Assembly: GCA_002728335.1 (NCBI GenBank)
Contig: PBXC01000005.1
Location: forward strand, 9,608 to 20,721
Origin: Rhodobiaceae bacterium
Lineage (GTDB): Bacteria > Pseudomonadota > Alphaproteobacteria > MED-G09
DNA: 11,114 nt
Reading direction: 5' to 3'
The notes beneath the pieces are model-generated. The model worked only from the letters and a program-made list of their open reading frames with translations. It searched no databases and was not told the origin of the DNA. Both the position numbers and the translations under genes were made by a program. Of this stretch, positions 1 through 7,340 are shown one piece after another (position 1 is the stretch's first letter; every line of letters starts with the position of its first letter).

Positions 1-414
1 CAACCTCTTTTCAAAAGATGAAATTGTTTCTTTTATTAAGACCCCTGATGCGCTTTCAATTGCCTTTTCTAAAATTTTGTTATTCAAATCTAATTCCAAA
101 TTAACCGAAACTAGAGTTCCATCATCATACTCATCAAAAACCCAACTTGCCTCTAAATAACGAAAAGAACCCTTTACCCCTAATGCATTTATTTTTTTTT
201 CATAATCATAAAGTGTAACTTTACTCACAAACGAACCTGAAAAAAGAAGGTATTTCATATTAAGTTTTGCAAAAAAATATTCATGGACTCTTCTTTCAAT
301 AATTGATTTTTCGCACCAAGGTATAAATTCAGAATACGATTCAACATCCGAAACTAAACCATAAAGATTTTCAGCCGAAGAACTTGAATGGACCTTTTTC
401 TCAATTTTTATCAA
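1..414 (-). CDS. coq10: COQ10/START-family ubiquinone-binding protein (3' end cut by window edge)
   Basis: This gene is partial: 138 codons are visible and the C-terminus lies beyond base 1. By family knowledge, COQ10-type SRPBCC (START-fold) proteins bind ubiquinone in a hydrophobic pocket and help respiratory electron transport; bacterial members are often labelled RatA-like. My translation shows the family landmarks DVESYSEFIPWC (residues 23-34) and GSFRYLEASWVF (82-93), then an amphipathic stretch near 115-138 that fits the C-terminal helix. Members are about 150 residues long, so only a short tail should be missing. The start is TTG at 414..412, directly after the lipA stop TAA and in the same frame. 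No ATG or GTG exists nearby, and the homology begins within a few residues of this TTG. No clear Shine-Dalgarno sequence is visible, so translation probably depends on ribosomes finishing lipA. The lipA-coq10 order is typical of Alphaproteobacteria. Family assignment is firm; the start is inferred. Confidence 0.88.
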   Translation of the reverse strand, partial: MIKIEKKVHSSSSAENLYGLVSDVESYSEFIPWCEKSIIERRVHEYFFAKLNMKYLLFSGSFVSKVTLYDYEKKINALGVKGSFRYLEASWVFDEYDDGTLVSVNLELDLNNKILEKAIESASGVLIKETISSFEKRL

Positions 415-1341
415 TTAACTAATTTTTTTAATTCTTTTTTGTTTAAGAATTTTAAAATCCTCTTCTGCATGATGAGAGGAGCGAGTTAGAGGACTAGATG
501 AAACCATCAAGAAGCCTTTAGACTCAGCTATTATTTTGTAACTTTCAAATTCATCCGGAGTAACATATTTAACAACTGGAGCATGCTTTTTTGTTGGCTG
601 TAAATATTGACCTAATGTTAAAAAATCAACCTTTGCAGCCCTTAAGTCGTCCATTACCTGCATAATTTCATTTTTCTCTTCTCCGAGTCCAAGCATTAAT
701 CCAGATTTTGTAAATATATTAGGATTTTTATCCTTGACCTCATTTAATAACCTAAGAGAATTAAAATATCTTGCTCCAGGTCTTATGGATAAATACAGAC
801 GCGGAACTGTTTCAAGGTTATGATTAAATACATCTGGACAATCTTTTAATAATATTCCCAAGGCATTTTCTTTTTTCAAAAAATCTGGGGTTAATATCTC
901 AATAGTGGTTTCAGGAGATATTTTCCTGATAGCATTTATGGTTTTTGCAAAATGTTCTGCCCCGCCATCATCGAGGTCGTCTCTATCTACAGAGGTAATT
1001 ACTACATGACTTAAATCCATTTTTTTTACTGCTTGTGAGATTTTATATGGTTCAAATACATCTAGTTTATCAGGTAGTCCTGTTTTAACATTACAAAATG
1101 CACATGCTCTGGTGCATGTGTCTCCCATGATCATAAAAGTAGCATGATTTTTTTGCCAACACTCTGATATATTTGGACAATTAGCTTCTTCACAAACGGT
1201 TACAATTTTAGAATCAGACAGAATTTTTTTTGTCTTAAGAAATTTTTCTGATCCAGAAACTCTTACTCTTAACCAATCTGGTTTTTTAATTTGAGCTGTC
1301 TCTTTGTTGTTTCTTTTTTCAGGGTGACGAATGGATGACAC
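415..1341 (-). CDS. lipA: Lipoyl synthase (radical SAM)
   Basis: This enzyme inserts two sulfur atoms into protein-bound octanoyl groups to make lipoyl cofactor for 2-oxoacid dehydrogenases and glycine cleavage, in the cytoplasm. At 308 residues it has normal length. The auxiliary [4Fe-4S] cluster motif [12 protein letters not shown] gives C50, C55 and C61. The radical-SAM motif CTRACAFC gives C76, C80 and C83. The C-terminal RSSHHA (287-292) holds the serine that ligates the auxiliary cluster in known LipA structures; the fourth residue is His where Tyr is common. The start is GTG at 1341..1339, supported by GAGGA at 1355..1351 with a 9-nt spacer. Upstream is ftsB (68-nt gap); downstream coq10 follows with no gap. 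The pyruvate dehydrogenase genes that often precede lipA in Alphaproteobacteria are absent here. Confidence 0.97.
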   Translation of the reverse strand: MSSIRHPEKRNNKETAQIKKPDWLRVRVSGSEKFLKTKKILSDSKIVTVCEEANCPNISECWQKNHATFMIMGDTCTRACAFCNVKTGLPDKLDVFEPYKISQAVKKMDLSHVVITSVDRDDLDDGGAEHFAKTINAIRKISPETTIEILTPDFLKKENALGILLKDCPDVFNHNLETVPRLYLSIRPGARYFNSLRLLNEVKDKNPNIFTKSGLMLGLGEEKNEIMQVMDDLRAAKVDFLTLGQYLQPTKKHAPVVKYVTPDEFESYKIIAESKGFLMVSSSPLTRSSHHAEEDFKILKQKRIKKIS

Positions 1342-1397
1342 TTTTGTAAATCCTCAAAATTATGGAATAATTTATCAAAAAAATTTAATATAAGCAA

Positions 1398-1411
1398 TTT
1401 AGTCTTTAGTC
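1398..1411. repeat. Perfect 7-bp tandem duplication at the ftsB 3' end
   Basis: TTTAGTC occurs twice in tandem (1398-1404 and 1405-1411), and a third TTTAGT follows at 1414-1419. The second unit runs into the ftsB stop codon (1412..1410). It could be simple replication slippage in AT-rich DNA. I see no matching motif elsewhere in the window and assign no function. Confidence 0.6.
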
Positions 1412-1748
1412 AGTTTAGTTTAATAATATAATCATCTTCCTGAGCATAACCTAAATACTCCCTTATCGTTTGATCAACAAGATCGGAATCTTTAAATTCC
1501 ACTATATTTTTAATTTTAATTTCCATTGTTTTGTTATCATTTTTAATTTTTTGTAATTCTTTTGTGTTGAATGCTATTTCGTGATTCAGCTTATTCAAAG
1601 ACATCATACCCCTTGATGAATAAAGTAAATTAGTTAATGCAAAAAAATTAATGAATAAAAAGAAAATTATTAAAGAAGAATTAATCAATAGTTCCTTATA
1701 ATTTGCTTTAAATAAGCTACTTCTTAGATATCTAAAAAAACGAATCAT
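1410..1748 (-). CDS. ftsB: Septum formation initiator protein (FtsB/DivIC family)
   Basis: This 112-residue protein has the FtsB/DivIC layout: a short basic N-terminus in the cytoplasm (1-19), one membrane helix (about 20-43), a periplasmic coiled coil (about 50-84), and a C-terminal patch DQTIREYLGYAQEDDYII (92-109) resembling the end of the family domain. In the family, FtsB joins FtsL and FtsQ and helps activate septal peptidoglycan synthesis by FtsWI. Primary sequence is poorly conserved, so the call rests on topology, length, the C-terminal patch and position: ftsB lies directly after eno in many Proteobacteria. The start is ATG at 1748..1746. No good Shine-Dalgarno sequence precedes it. 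The gap from eno is 45 nt, so the two are probably cotranscribed. Confidence 0.82.
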   Translation of the reverse strand: MIRFFRYLRSSLFKANYKELLINSSLIIFFLFINFFALTNLLYSSRGMMSLNKLNHEIAFNTKELQKIKNDNKTMEIKIKNIVEFKDSDLVDQTIREYLGYAQEDDYIIKLN

Positions 1749-1793
1749 TGAATCAAAGAATCATAAAAGACTATGATTGGTCAATAGTTAAAA

Positions 1794-3068
1794 TTAATTC
1801 TTCTTTAAAATTGATTTACCTGCGTAACTAGAATTATTCTGGAGATTACTCTCAATTCTAATTAATTGGTTATATTTAGCAACTCTATCAGATCTCGTCA
1901 TTGATCCTGTTTTTATCTGGCCAGAATTTGTAGCCACAGATAAATCCGCAATAAATGTATCCTCTGTTTCTCCAGAACGATGGGAAATAACACAAGAATA
2001 TTTATTGTTTTTAGCAATATTAATAGTTTCTAATGTTTCAGTTATAGTTCCTATTTGATTAACTTTTATTAGTATTGAATTGGCCGCATTCTTATCTATA
2101 CCCATTTTTAATCTTTCTGGATTAGTTACAAAAAGATCATCACCCACAATCTGTGTTTTTTTTCCAATTCTTTCATTAAGATTTATCCATCCACTCCAAT
2201 CATCTTCATGCAAGGGGTCTTCAATTGAAAAAATGGGATATTTGTTTGTAAGCTCCTCCCACATATCAATTAAATCTTCACTGCTAGATGCGTTATCATT
2301 AGATAAAAAATATTGACCATCTTTATATAATTCTGAAGCTGCTATGTCTAAAGCAAAGACTATATCCTCTTCCAATTTATAGCCTGCTTTTTCAATTGCC
2401 TTACATAGATAAGACAAAGCTTCTTCACTTGTTTTTAAATCTGGCGCTACACCTCCTTCATCTCCGACATTGGTGCTAAATCCATCATTCTCTAATAAAT
2501 TTTTTAGTGAATGAAAAATTTCAGAGCCAGTTATAATTGCTTGATTGAATGTTTCTGAAGATATTGGCATAATCATAAATTCTTGAATAAACAATGAATT
2601 ATTAGAATGCGCCCCACCATTAATTAGATTCATCATAGGGACAGGTAGAATATATGAGTCTGAAGAATTCAAATACTCATATAAAGGCTTTCCTTCTGAA
2701 TTAGCTTGAGCCCTTGATAATGCTAGCGAAACACCTAAAATTGCATTTGCACCTAATCGAGATTTATTTTTAGTTGAGTCAAGATCAATCATTCTATTAT
2801 CGATTGCTTCTTGTTCGCATGCTTCCATTCCACAAAGTAAGTCATTTATTTCAGTGTTAATACCATTTACGGCTTTTAAAACTGTTTTTCCTGATAAAGC
2901 TTTTGCACCATCCCTAAGCTCATAAGCTTCATATGCGCCTGTGGAAGCTCCCGAGGGAACAGATGCCCTTCCAAAACTTCCATCTTCTAGGGTTATATCA
3001 ACTTCAATTGTAGGGTTTCCTCTACTATCGAAAATCTGCCTTCCATGAATTTTTTTAATTTTTGACAT
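1794..3068 (-). CDS. eno: Enolase (phosphopyruvate hydratase)
   Basis: Enolase converts 2-phosphoglycerate to phosphoenolpyruvate in glycolysis and back in gluconeogenesis. The 424 residues span the full family length. Landmarks are the N-terminal [12 protein letters not shown] (9-20), the mobile loop SGASTGAYE (39-47), H154 in GGAHSNN, E204 in GDEGG, Mg2+ ligands D241, E283 (IEDPL) and D310 (GDD), catalytic K335 in LIKVNQIG, and SHRSGETED (362-370). One oddity is F160, where bacterial enolases usually have Asp two residues before QEF; eukaryotic enolases also lack Asp there, so activity need not be affected. The start is ATG at 3068..3066, with no strong Shine-Dalgarno sequence. It is the first gene of a minus-strand run into ftsB, lipA and coq10, and is divergent from queF. 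Confidence 0.98.
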   Translation of the reverse strand: MSKIKKIHGRQIFDSRGNPTIEVDITLEDGSFGRASVPSGASTGAYEAYELRDGAKALSGKTVLKAVNGINTEINDLLCGMEACEQEAIDNRMIDLDSTKNKSRLGANAILGVSLALSRAQANSEGKPLYEYLNSSDSYILPVPMMNLINGGAHSNNSLFIQEFMIMPISSETFNQAIITGSEIFHSLKNLLENDGFSTNVGDEGGVAPDLKTSEEALSYLCKAIEKAGYKLEEDIVFALDIAASELYKDGQYFLSNDNASSSEDLIDMWEELTNKYPIFSIEDPLHEDDWSGWINLNERIGKKTQIVGDDLFVTNPERLKMGIDKNAANSILIKVNQIGTITETLETINIAKNNKYSCVISHRSGETEDTFIADLSVATNSGQIKTGSMTRSDRVAKYNQLIRIESNLQNNSSYAGKSILKKN

Positions 3069-3109
3069 TGAAAAATTTAGTACTACATCTTATTCATTAT
3101 TGCTATTAA

Positions 3110-3139
3110 ATTATAATAATCGACTAAATGGGACAACAA
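3110..3139 (-). promoter_or_regulatory. Putative eno promoter
   Basis: On the minus strand a perfect TATAAT (3115..3110) lies 18 nt downstream of a weak -35 match TTGTTG (3139..3134). The start point would be near 3103, leaving a leader of about 35 nt before eno. A TATAAT also exists on the plus strand at 3112-3117, so the same AT block could serve queF, though I see no good -35 for that direction. In such AT-rich DNA chance matches are common. Confidence 0.4.
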
Positions 3140-3157
3140 TATAAGTAAGATAAAATT

Positions 3158-3595
3158 ATGAAACACCTAGGAAAAGAAAATAAAAACTTTACTGAGCCAT
3201 CAGTAAAAATTTTAGATAAAGTAGAAAACAAAAGAAAGGAAAGCTTTCTTGTTAGATTCTCTCAACCAGAATTTACAAGCATTTGCCCTGTTACCTCGCA
3301 ACCAGATTTTGCTCACATAGTTATCGATTATGTCCCAAACAAATGGATTGTTGAGTCAAAATCTTTAAAATTGTATTTTCAAAGCTTTAGAAATCATCAA
3401 TCCTTTCATGAAGATGTAACAATGATAATTGCAAAAGATATAACTAAATTTTTAAAACCTAAATGGTTTCGTATTGGAACTTATTGGTATCCAAGAGGTG
3501 GAATGCCCATTGATGTATTTTGGCAATCTTCTCTACCGCCTAAAAATTTATGGATACCTGATCAAGGGGTAAGCGGTTACCGTGGAAGAGGTTAA
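3158..3595 (+). CDS. queF: NADPH-dependent 7-cyano-7-deazaguanine (preQ0) reductase, short single-domain type
   Basis: QueF reduces the nitrile of preQ0 to the amine preQ1, a step in queuosine synthesis for tRNA wobble position 34. At 145 residues it is the unimodular form of the tunnelling fold (T-fold) family. The catalytic nucleophile is C43 in [11 protein letters not shown], with D50 as the proton donor. The NADPH/substrate motif [15 protein letters not shown] runs from 66 to 80, and FHE (83-85) contributes the substrate-binding Glu. The C-terminus GYRGRG matches the usual QueF ending. The start is ATG at 3158, and the ribosome site is weak. The gene sits alone on the plus strand between eno and kdsA, which are adjacent in many relatives, and its stop is 3 nt from the kdsA stop. 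No other queuosine genes are in the window. Confidence 0.95.
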   Translation: MKHLGKENKNFTEPSVKILDKVENKRKESFLVRFSQPEFTSICPVTSQPDFAHIVIDYVPNKWIVESKSLKLYFQSFRNHQSFHEDVTMIIAKDITKFLKPKWFRIGTYWYPRGGMPIDVFWQSSLPPKNLWIPDQGVSGYRGRG

Positions 3596-3609
3596 AAATT
3601 AAAATTTTT
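3594..3609. repeat. AT-only inverted repeat at the convergent queF/kdsA stops
   Basis: AAAAATT (3594-3600) and AATTTTT (3603-3609) form a perfect 7-bp inverted repeat with a 2-base centre. It covers both stop codons, queF 3593-3595 and kdsA 3601..3599. In either direction the transcript ends in a U run, so it could be a weak shared terminator. Having no G-C pairs, it is far from a convincing intrinsic terminator. The symmetry is visible; the role is inferred. Confidence 0.4.
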
Positions 3610-4426
3610 CTGATTTAACAAGATCATCAATCAATTTTACTTTTACAATCATATCTTCAAAATCTTCAAGTCTTGTAGCTGAAGGTCCATCACAAAGTGC
3701 TTCATCTGGATTAGGGTGAACTTCAATGAATAATCCTGATATTTTAAGGGCAATCGCAGCTCTGGCAAGATCTTCTGCCTGATGAGATCTTCCTCCAGCT
3801 GAATTACCTTGTCCTCCTGGTAATTGAAGGGAGTGCGTTACATCAAGAATAATTGGAAAATTGAAAGTCTTTTGTTCAGATATTCCAAGAAAATCTACGA
3901 TAAGATTATCATACCCAAAAGATGAACCTCTTTCACAAAGAATAATATTATCATTTCCAAATGAATAACATTTATCAATTATATTTTTCATTTGATAAGG
4001 AGACAAAAATTGTCCTTTCTTAATATTAAGTGGTAATTGAGTTTTACATGCCGCACTTATAAGGTCTGTTTGTCTACAAAGAAAAGCAGGTATCTGCAAT
4101 ATATCGACTACTTGTGCGATTTCTTCAATCTGACCCTTTTCATGAATGTCAGTTATTATTGGTAAATCAAGATGCTTTTTAATGGATTTAAAAATTTTTA
4201 TACCGCTTTTAAGTCCAGGACCTCTATAAGACTCAATAGATGATCTATTTGCTTTATCAAAAGAAGCTTTAAAAATAAAAGGAATATTATGCTTAATTGC
4301 TATTTCTTTAAGTTGTTCAGCAACCTTAAGAGCCATATTCTCATCTTCTAATACATTTAATCCTGCTATAATTGTCATAGGCGAATTATTGGATATGCTT
4401 ATTTCTTTAACTTTAATTTCTTTCAT
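3599..4426 (-). CDS. kdsA: 3-deoxy-D-manno-octulosonate 8-phosphate synthase (KDO8P synthase)
   Basis: KdsA condenses phosphoenolpyruvate with arabinose 5-phosphate to give Kdo 8-phosphate, the precursor of Kdo in the lipopolysaccharide inner core. The 275 residues match the family. Motifs include AGLNVLE (21-27), [11 protein letters not shown] (53-63), [12 protein letters not shown] (111-122), DVTHSLQ with H198, FIEVHP with E235, and CDGPSA (245-250). N24 occupies the position of the metal-binding Cys of metal-dependent KdsA (as in Aquifex), and CDGPSA resembles the E. coli form, so this should be a metal-independent enzyme. The start ATG at 4426..4424 overlaps the pyrG stop as ATGA, which suggests translational coupling. 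Its PEP substrate is the product of enolase, encoded nearby. Confidence 0.96.
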   Translation of the reverse strand: MKEIKVKEISISNNSPMTIIAGLNVLEDENMALKVAEQLKEIAIKHNIPFIFKASFDKANRSSIESYRGPGLKSGIKIFKSIKKHLDLPIITDIHEKGQIEEIAQVVDILQIPAFLCRQTDLISAACKTQLPLNIKKGQFLSPYQMKNIIDKCYSFGNDNIILCERGSSFGYDNLIVDFLGISEQKTFNFPIILDVTHSLQLPGGQGNSAGGRSHQAEDLARAAIALKISGLFIEVHPNPDEALCDGPSATRLEDFEDMIVKVKLIDDLVKSEKF

Positions 4427-6066
4427 TTTTTTATTTTACCATTAGTTTTCGATTTTTTAACTGATGCTTTAATAAAAGATGAAAATAATGGATGAGGATT
4501 AAATGGCCTTGATTTCAATTCAGGATGAAATTGTACACCTATAAACCAAGGATGATTTTTTAATTCAACTATTTCAGGTAGCAATCCATCTGGAGACATT
4601 CCAACAAACCTCAATCCTGCTTTTTCTAGCTCATCAACAAATGACATATTAACTTCATATCTATGCCTATGTCTTTCATTAATTTTCTTAGAACCATAAA
4701 TATCTCTTACTTTTGAATTTTTTGAAAGTATTGCAGGATAAGATCCTAATCGCATTGTTCCACCATATTCACTTTCTAAATCTCTTGTTTGAATTTCTTT
4801 ATCTTTTATCCACTCAGTAAGCAATCCGATTACGGGTGTTTCAGTTTTACCAAATTCACTTGAGCTAGCAGATTTATACCCTATTAAATTTCTTGCGGCA
4901 TCAACAACTGCCATTTGCATTCCAAAACAGATACCGAAAAAAGGTATATTATTTTCTCTAGCATATTTTGATGCAAAAATTTTACCCTCTGACCCTCTTT
5001 TGCCAAACCCTCCAGGAACTAATATTCCGTTCACATCGGCAAAAATTTTTTTATTTTTACTCTTTTCTAATTTATCGGTATCAATATTTTTAATTTTTAC
5101 TCTAACATTATTTGATATACCTCCATGCGTTAGAGCCTCAAACAATGATTTGTAAGCATCATTTAAATCAAGATATTTTCCTACAACGCCAATTTTAACC
5201 TCTCCAATTGGTTTTCTAATTCTATCAACAACTGTATTCCATTTTCTCAGATTTGATTTAGGAATAGTATTTTTTCCTAACGCATTCAAAACAGCAATAT
5301 CTAAACCATTATTTTTTAAATCCCTTGGAACGGCATAAATTGTATCTACATCGATAGCTTGAATTACTGAATTTTCATTAACATTACAAAAAACTGAAAT
5401 TTTTCTTATATCAGATTTTGAAATTTTTCTATCACACCTACAAACAAGTATATCCGGTTGAATACCAATTGATCTTAATTCCTTTACAGAATGTTGGGTG
5501 GGTTTCGTTTTGACTTCACCCGCAGCGCTAATATATGGAACAAGGGTCAAATGAAGAAAACAAGTCATATTTTTCTTTAATTCATTACTTAGCTGTCTTA
5601 TTGCTTCAAAGAAAGGTAGCCCCTCAATATCGCCTACTGTTCCTCCAATTTCACATAAACAAAAGTCAATATTTTCATTATTAGAAAGAATAAATTTTTT
5701 TATCTCATCAGTGACATGAGGAATAATCTGAACTGTTCGCCCAAGGTAATCCCCTTTTCTTTCCTTGCTTATGATTCTTTTATAAATTTGACCTGTCGTA
5801 ATGTTATCATTAATCGATGCGGGAACATTCGTAAATCTTTCATAATGACCCAAATCAAGATCAGTCTCAGCGCCATCATCAGTAACAAAAACTTCACCAT
5901 GCTGAAAAGGATTCATTGTTCCAGGATCAACATTAAGATAAGGATCAAGTTTTTTAATTTTTACACTAAATCCTCTTGATTGAAGAAGAGCGCCTAATGC
6001 AGCTGATGTGAGTCCTTTTCCTAATGAAGATGCCACGCCACCAGTTATAAAAATATACTGTGTCAT
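4423..6066 (-). CDS. pyrG: CTP synthase, glutamine-hydrolysing
   Basis: PyrG aminates UTP to CTP using ATP and glutamine. From ATG 6066..6064 the protein has 547 residues, the usual length. The N-terminal synthetase domain shows the P-loop [10 protein letters not shown] (9-18), [13 protein letters not shown] (39-51) and [12 protein letters not shown] (138-149). After a linker near 270-290, the class-I glutamine amidotransferase domain shows PGGFGKRG (351-358), nucleophile C380 in GICFGMQ, and H514/E516 in QFHPE. The reading frame extends six codons upstream to a TTG, but I prefer the ATG because [10 protein letters not shown] matches the family N-terminus. No Shine-Dalgarno sequence precedes it; TATACT lies just upstream (see promoter entry). 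It lies 48 nt after secG, and its stop overlaps the kdsA start. CTP is also the co-substrate for activating Kdo. Confidence 0.98.
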   Translation of the reverse strand: MTQYIFITGGVASSLGKGLTSAALGALLQSRGFSVKIKKLDPYLNVDPGTMNPFQHGEVFVTDDGAETDLDLGHYERFTNVPASINDNITTGQIYKRIISKERKGDYLGRTVQIIPHVTDEIKKFILSNNENIDFCLCEIGGTVGDIEGLPFFEAIRQLSNELKKNMTCFLHLTLVPYISAAGEVKTKPTQHSVKELRSIGIQPDILVCRCDRKISKSDIRKISVFCNVNENSVIQAIDVDTIYAVPRDLKNNGLDIAVLNALGKNTIPKSNLRKWNTVVDRIRKPIGEVKIGVVGKYLDLNDAYKSLFEALTHGGISNNVRVKIKNIDTDKLEKSKNKKIFADVNGILVPGGFGKRGSEGKIFASKYARENNIPFFGICFGMQMAVVDAARNLIGYKSASSSEFGKTETPVIGLLTEWIKDKEIQTRDLESEYGGTMRLGSYPAILSKNSKVRDIYGSKKINERHRHRYEVNMSFVDELEKAGLRFVGMSPDGLLPEIVELKNHPWFIGVQFHPELKSRPFNPHPLFSSFIKASVKKSKTNGKIKK

Positions 6067-6074
6067 GGAAGTTA

Positions 6075-6102
6075 AGTATAACAAATAGAGAGGAAATTAC
6101 AA
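6075..6102 (-). promoter_or_regulatory. Possible pyrG promoter giving a very short leader
   Basis: On the minus strand TTGTAA (6102..6097) and TATACT (6080..6075) are separated by 16 nt, in the 48-nt secG-pyrG gap. Initiation about 7 nt past the -10 would be near 6068, two bases before the pyrG ATG, so the transcript would be almost leaderless. This agrees with the lack of a Shine-Dalgarno sequence, but both boxes are imperfect and AT-rich DNA yields such matches by chance. Confidence 0.28.
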
Positions 6103-6114
6103 AGATAAAGTATA

Positions 6115-6432
6115 TTAATTCAAATCTGGTAATTCATTCATATCCTCTTCTAAATCAAGATCGATTTGAGGAAGATTATCTGAACTTATATCATCAATGA
6201 TTGATGAATTTTGACCTGAGCTTGATAATAGCGCCAAAGATAGACTTGTAATAAAAAATATTGTGGCAAAAATGGCTGTCATTCTTGATAAAACATTTCC
6301 AACAGCTCTACCAGACATGAAATCTCCGGAACCACCTATTCCGAGACCACCACCTTCAGATCTTTGCAATAAAACAAGAACTATTAATACAATAGCTATA
6401 ATAAGATGTATTACTAAAATAAAACTCAACAT
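6115..6432 (-). CDS. secG: SecG subunit of the Sec protein translocase
   Basis: SecG is a small inner-membrane protein that assists SecYE and SecA in exporting unfolded proteins. The 105 residues show two membrane helices (about 3-22 and 52-70) joined by a Gly-rich loop with the family core LVLLQRSEGGGLG (19-31), followed by LSRMTAIFAT (48-57). The C-terminal tail (about 75-105) is strongly acidic (DLDLEEDMNELPD), poorly conserved in the family and probably cytoplasmic. The start is ATG at 6432..6430, with no clear Shine-Dalgarno sequence. The gene lies 43 nt after tpiA and 48 nt before pyrG; the tpiA-secG-pyrG order is common in Alphaproteobacteria. Confidence 0.93.
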   Translation of the reverse strand: MLSFILVIHLIIAIVLIVLVLLQRSEGGGLGIGGSGDFMSGRAVGNVLSRMTAIFATIFFITSLSLALLSSSGQNSSIIDDISSDNLPQIDLDLEEDMNELPDLN

Positions 6433-6475
6433 AATATGTATGCTTTTAAACGATGATTAAAAATAATTCAAATCA

Positions 6476-7228
6476 TTAAATAAATTGCTTAAGAATAGAT
6501 TTCATATCCCTAATTTTTAGACTAGCGCCTCCAATGAGTGCGCCCCCAACATTTTTTATAGATAAAATTTGAAAAACATTTTTTGAATTAACCGAGCCGC
6601 CATAAAGAATTCTTATTTTTTTTGATTTTTTTCCATATAATTTTTCGAGTTTATTAGAAATATAATCATGGACTTCCTCAATATCAGAATAATCAGGAAC
6701 CAAGCCGGTGCCAATAGCCCATATCGGCTCATAAGCAATTTCCAATAAATTTGGATTTATATTATTCTTTAATGCGCCATTTAATTGATTGCCCAAAACT
6801 CTTAATGTTTTTGAATTTCTTCTATCTAATAAACTTTCACCAATACACAAAATTGCTTTGATATTATTTTTTTGTACATTTAATATTTTCTTATTCAAAA
6901 GATTGTTATTTTCATTGTGGTATAACCTTCTTTCGGAATGACCAACTATGCAATAAGAAGCATTTAAATCACTTAACATATTTGCAGAAACCTCGCCTGT
7001 ATAAGCGCCAAAGTCATGTTCACTGCAATCTTGAGCGCCAATTTGAATTTGTGATCTTTGGGTAAGCTGGCAGAATCTATCAATCATTGTGAATGGAGGA
7101 CAAATAAGAATATCAACATTTTTACTTAATTTTATAGAATTAAATTTCACTAAATTTTTAATAAAAGAAATATCTTTTTTCTCTCCATTTAACTTCCAAT
7201 TTCCTGCTATTAGTAATTTTTTAGACAT
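6476..7228 (-). CDS. tpiA: Triosephosphate isomerase
   Basis: TpiA interconverts dihydroxyacetone phosphate and glyceraldehyde 3-phosphate. The 250-residue (beta/alpha)8 barrel is full length. Catalytic residues are visible: N10 and K12 in AGNWKLNG, electrophile H97 in VGHSERR, and base E167 in AYEPIWAIGTG, followed by the flexible loop 6. The phosphate-binding segments are YGGSVN (209-214) and LIGGASL (231-237). The start is ATG at 7228..7226, with AAGGA at 7242..7238 and a 9-nt spacer. It is the first gene of the minus-strand run tpiA-secG-pyrG-kdsA and is divergent from the PpiD-like gene. Confidence 0.97.
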   Translation of the reverse strand: MSKKLLIAGNWKLNGEKKDISFIKNLVKFNSIKLSKNVDILICPPFTMIDRFCQLTQRSQIQIGAQDCSEHDFGAYTGEVSANMLSDLNASYCIVGHSERRLYHNENNNLLNKKILNVQKNNIKAILCIGESLLDRRNSKTLRVLGNQLNGALKNNINPNLLEIAYEPIWAIGTGLVPDYSDIEEVHDYISNKLEKLYGKKSKKIRILYGGSVNSKNVFQILSIKNVGGALIGGASLKIRDMKSILKQFI

Positions 7229-7256
7229 TATTTTTTATCCTTTATTTATTAATTAT

Positions 7257-7286
7257 AATATAAGCTATTTCTTGCGTTTTTGTTAA
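7257..7286 (-). promoter_or_regulatory. Putative tpiA promoter in the divergent region
   Basis: On the minus strand TTAACA (7286..7281, five of six consensus bases) and TATATT (7262..7257, five of six) are 18 nt apart. This would start tpiA-secG-pyrG-kdsA near 7250 with a short leader carrying the AAGGA ribosome site. The -35 lies in the palindrome GTTAAC, so a TTAACA also faces the plus strand (7283-7288), but I see no good -10 at the right distance for the PpiD-like gene; TATAAA at 7316-7321 is a candidate -10 without a clear -35. The 112-nt region 7229-7340 holds no gene. Confidence 0.45.
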
Positions 7287-7340
7287 CAGAAGATACATTA
7301 AGCGAAAAATAGTTTTATAAATAACTGAAGGTTAAAATTT

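Noticed and set aside
1-414. Reading the COQ10-family gene as a RatA toxin of a toxin-antitoxin system
   Set aside because: The RatA label is a naming carry-over. The context next to lipA and the COQ10-type motifs fit a respiratory quinone role, and no antitoxin partner gene is visible in the window.
1759-1778. 7-bp inverted repeat AATCATA/TATGATT between eno and ftsB, considered as a terminator
   Set aside because: The stem is almost all A-T with a 6-nt loop and no U run after it in the direction of transcription; expected by chance in such DNA.
2080-2316. Plus-strand open frame of 78 codons inside eno
   Set aside because: It lies wholly within well-conserved enolase codons on the other strand and shows no recognisable domain.
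5716-5979. Plus-strand open frame of 87 codons inside pyrG
   Set aside because: It is antisense to the conserved synthetase domain of PyrG and has no recognisable features.
6067-6084. Longer pyrG start at TTG 6084
   Set aside because: The extra six residues are not part of the CTP synthase family, whose members begin at the [10 protein letters not shown] position.
6263-6460. Plus-strand open frame covering the start of secG
   Set aside because: Antisense to the conserved SecG core; the product is low-complexity with no family resemblance.
6453-6476. Inverted repeat ATGATT/AATCAT between tpiA and secG, considered as a terminator or attenuator
   Set aside because: Only six base pairs with a 12-nt loop, mostly A-T, no U tract, and the genes look cotranscribed.
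7089-7286. Plus-strand open frame over the tpiA 5' end and the divergent region
   Set aside because: Most of it is antisense to conserved TpiA residues, and the remainder is simple AT-rich sequence.
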